A stretch of 14,692 nucleotides of DNA from CAIYPH01 sp043744375 (GTDB taxonomy: Bacteria; Pseudomonadota; Alphaproteobacteria; Acetobacterales; Acetobacteraceae). This document shows positions 14,655 through 14,692 of the stretch, in pieces. The stretch covers positions 1 through 14,692 of the forward strand of contig JAYTUU010000148.1 in the NCBI GenBank assembly GCA_043744375.1, given 5' to 3'. The notes beneath the pieces are model-generated. The model was not told the origin of the DNA. It saw nothing but the letters and a program-made list of their open reading frames with translations, and did no database searches. Every line of letters begins with the position of its first letter. The first letter of the stretch is position 1. The position numbers were made by a program, and so were the translations under genes.

Positions 14655-14692
14655 GCTGTCCATGTCCTTTCCGCCTGCTTCCCGACCGCAAC
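14646..14692 (+). CDS. Possible start of a further gene, cut by the window end
   Basis: An ATG at 14646 opens MSQAVHVLSACFPTA and runs off the window. It lies 64 bp after the deoxyribosyltransferase stop. There is no clear Shine-Dalgarno and only 15 codons are visible, so the family cannot be named and the call is tentative. Confidence 0.3.
   Translation, partial: MSQAVHVLSACFPTA

Noticed and set aside
1..14692. CRISPR array, tRNA or rRNA genes, phage defence cluster
   Set aside because: No regularly spaced repeats, cloverleaf-like sequence, rRNA motif or defence-associated domain set was seen on reading the window. The only toxin-antitoxin trace is the truncated antitoxin.

Overview
The window is a GC-rich bacterial chromosomal segment that is almost fully coding on both strands. 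The gene set points to an alphaproteobacterium, possibly in the Acetobacteraceae/Rhodospirillales area: a eukaryote-like NADP isocitrate dehydrogenase, a PAS_7-type hybrid histidine kinase, a BoxR/BzdR-like regulator, and a palindrome of the GTCATTGCG...GCAATCC type. The taxonomy is inferred from general style, not from a marker gene.

Left edge (1-516): a repeat-rich scar. It holds a long imperfect palindrome (105-233), a second palindrome (242-330), a third copy of the first palindrome's arm (353-369), and then the last ~48 codons of an oligopeptide-type ABC transporter substrate-binding protein with no recognisable 5' part.

Hydrolase/regulator block (520-5305): on the minus strand, an M28-fold peptidase (1353-3044) overlaps an NfsA/FRP-type nitroreductase (520-1356) by ATGA. 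Divergent from them, on the plus strand, is an M20 glutamate-carboxypeptidase-like enzyme (3160-4299), followed by a regulator fusing an XRE helix-turn-helix to a shikimate-kinase-like domain (4388-5305). The divergent promoter gap carries repeated CGGCGAGC half-sites. A plausible but unproven reading is a small peptide/amide (perhaps aroyl-amino-acid) utilisation locus under a CoA-thioester-sensing regulator.

Decayed strip (5306-5759): a truncated Phd/YefM-like antitoxin without a toxin, and a frameshifted minus-strand gene remnant next to a nine-C tract.

Middle (5760-9191): a metallo-beta-lactamase-fold hydrolase (+) converges on a Tat-exported dienelactone hydrolase-like protein (-), with a shared hairpin terminator between them. 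Upstream of the latter on the same strand is an M24 'pita-bread' protein that has lost the usual metal-binding aspartates.

icd operon (9148-11540, minus): isocitrate dehydrogenase, then a YbjJ-like MFS transporter whose start is problematic, then the M24 gene, which overlaps the MFS gene by 44 bp. The overlap contains an exact 15-bp tandem duplication read in two frames.

Right side (11788-14692, plus): a hybrid sensor kinase with PAS, HisKA, HATPase, receiver and Hpt modules, linked by a TTGA stop/start overlap to a nucleoside 2-deoxyribosyltransferase. At the edge is a possible new ORF whose start codon region lies in a perfect 8-bp inverted repeat. No rRNA, tRNA, CRISPR array or intact insertion sequence was seen.
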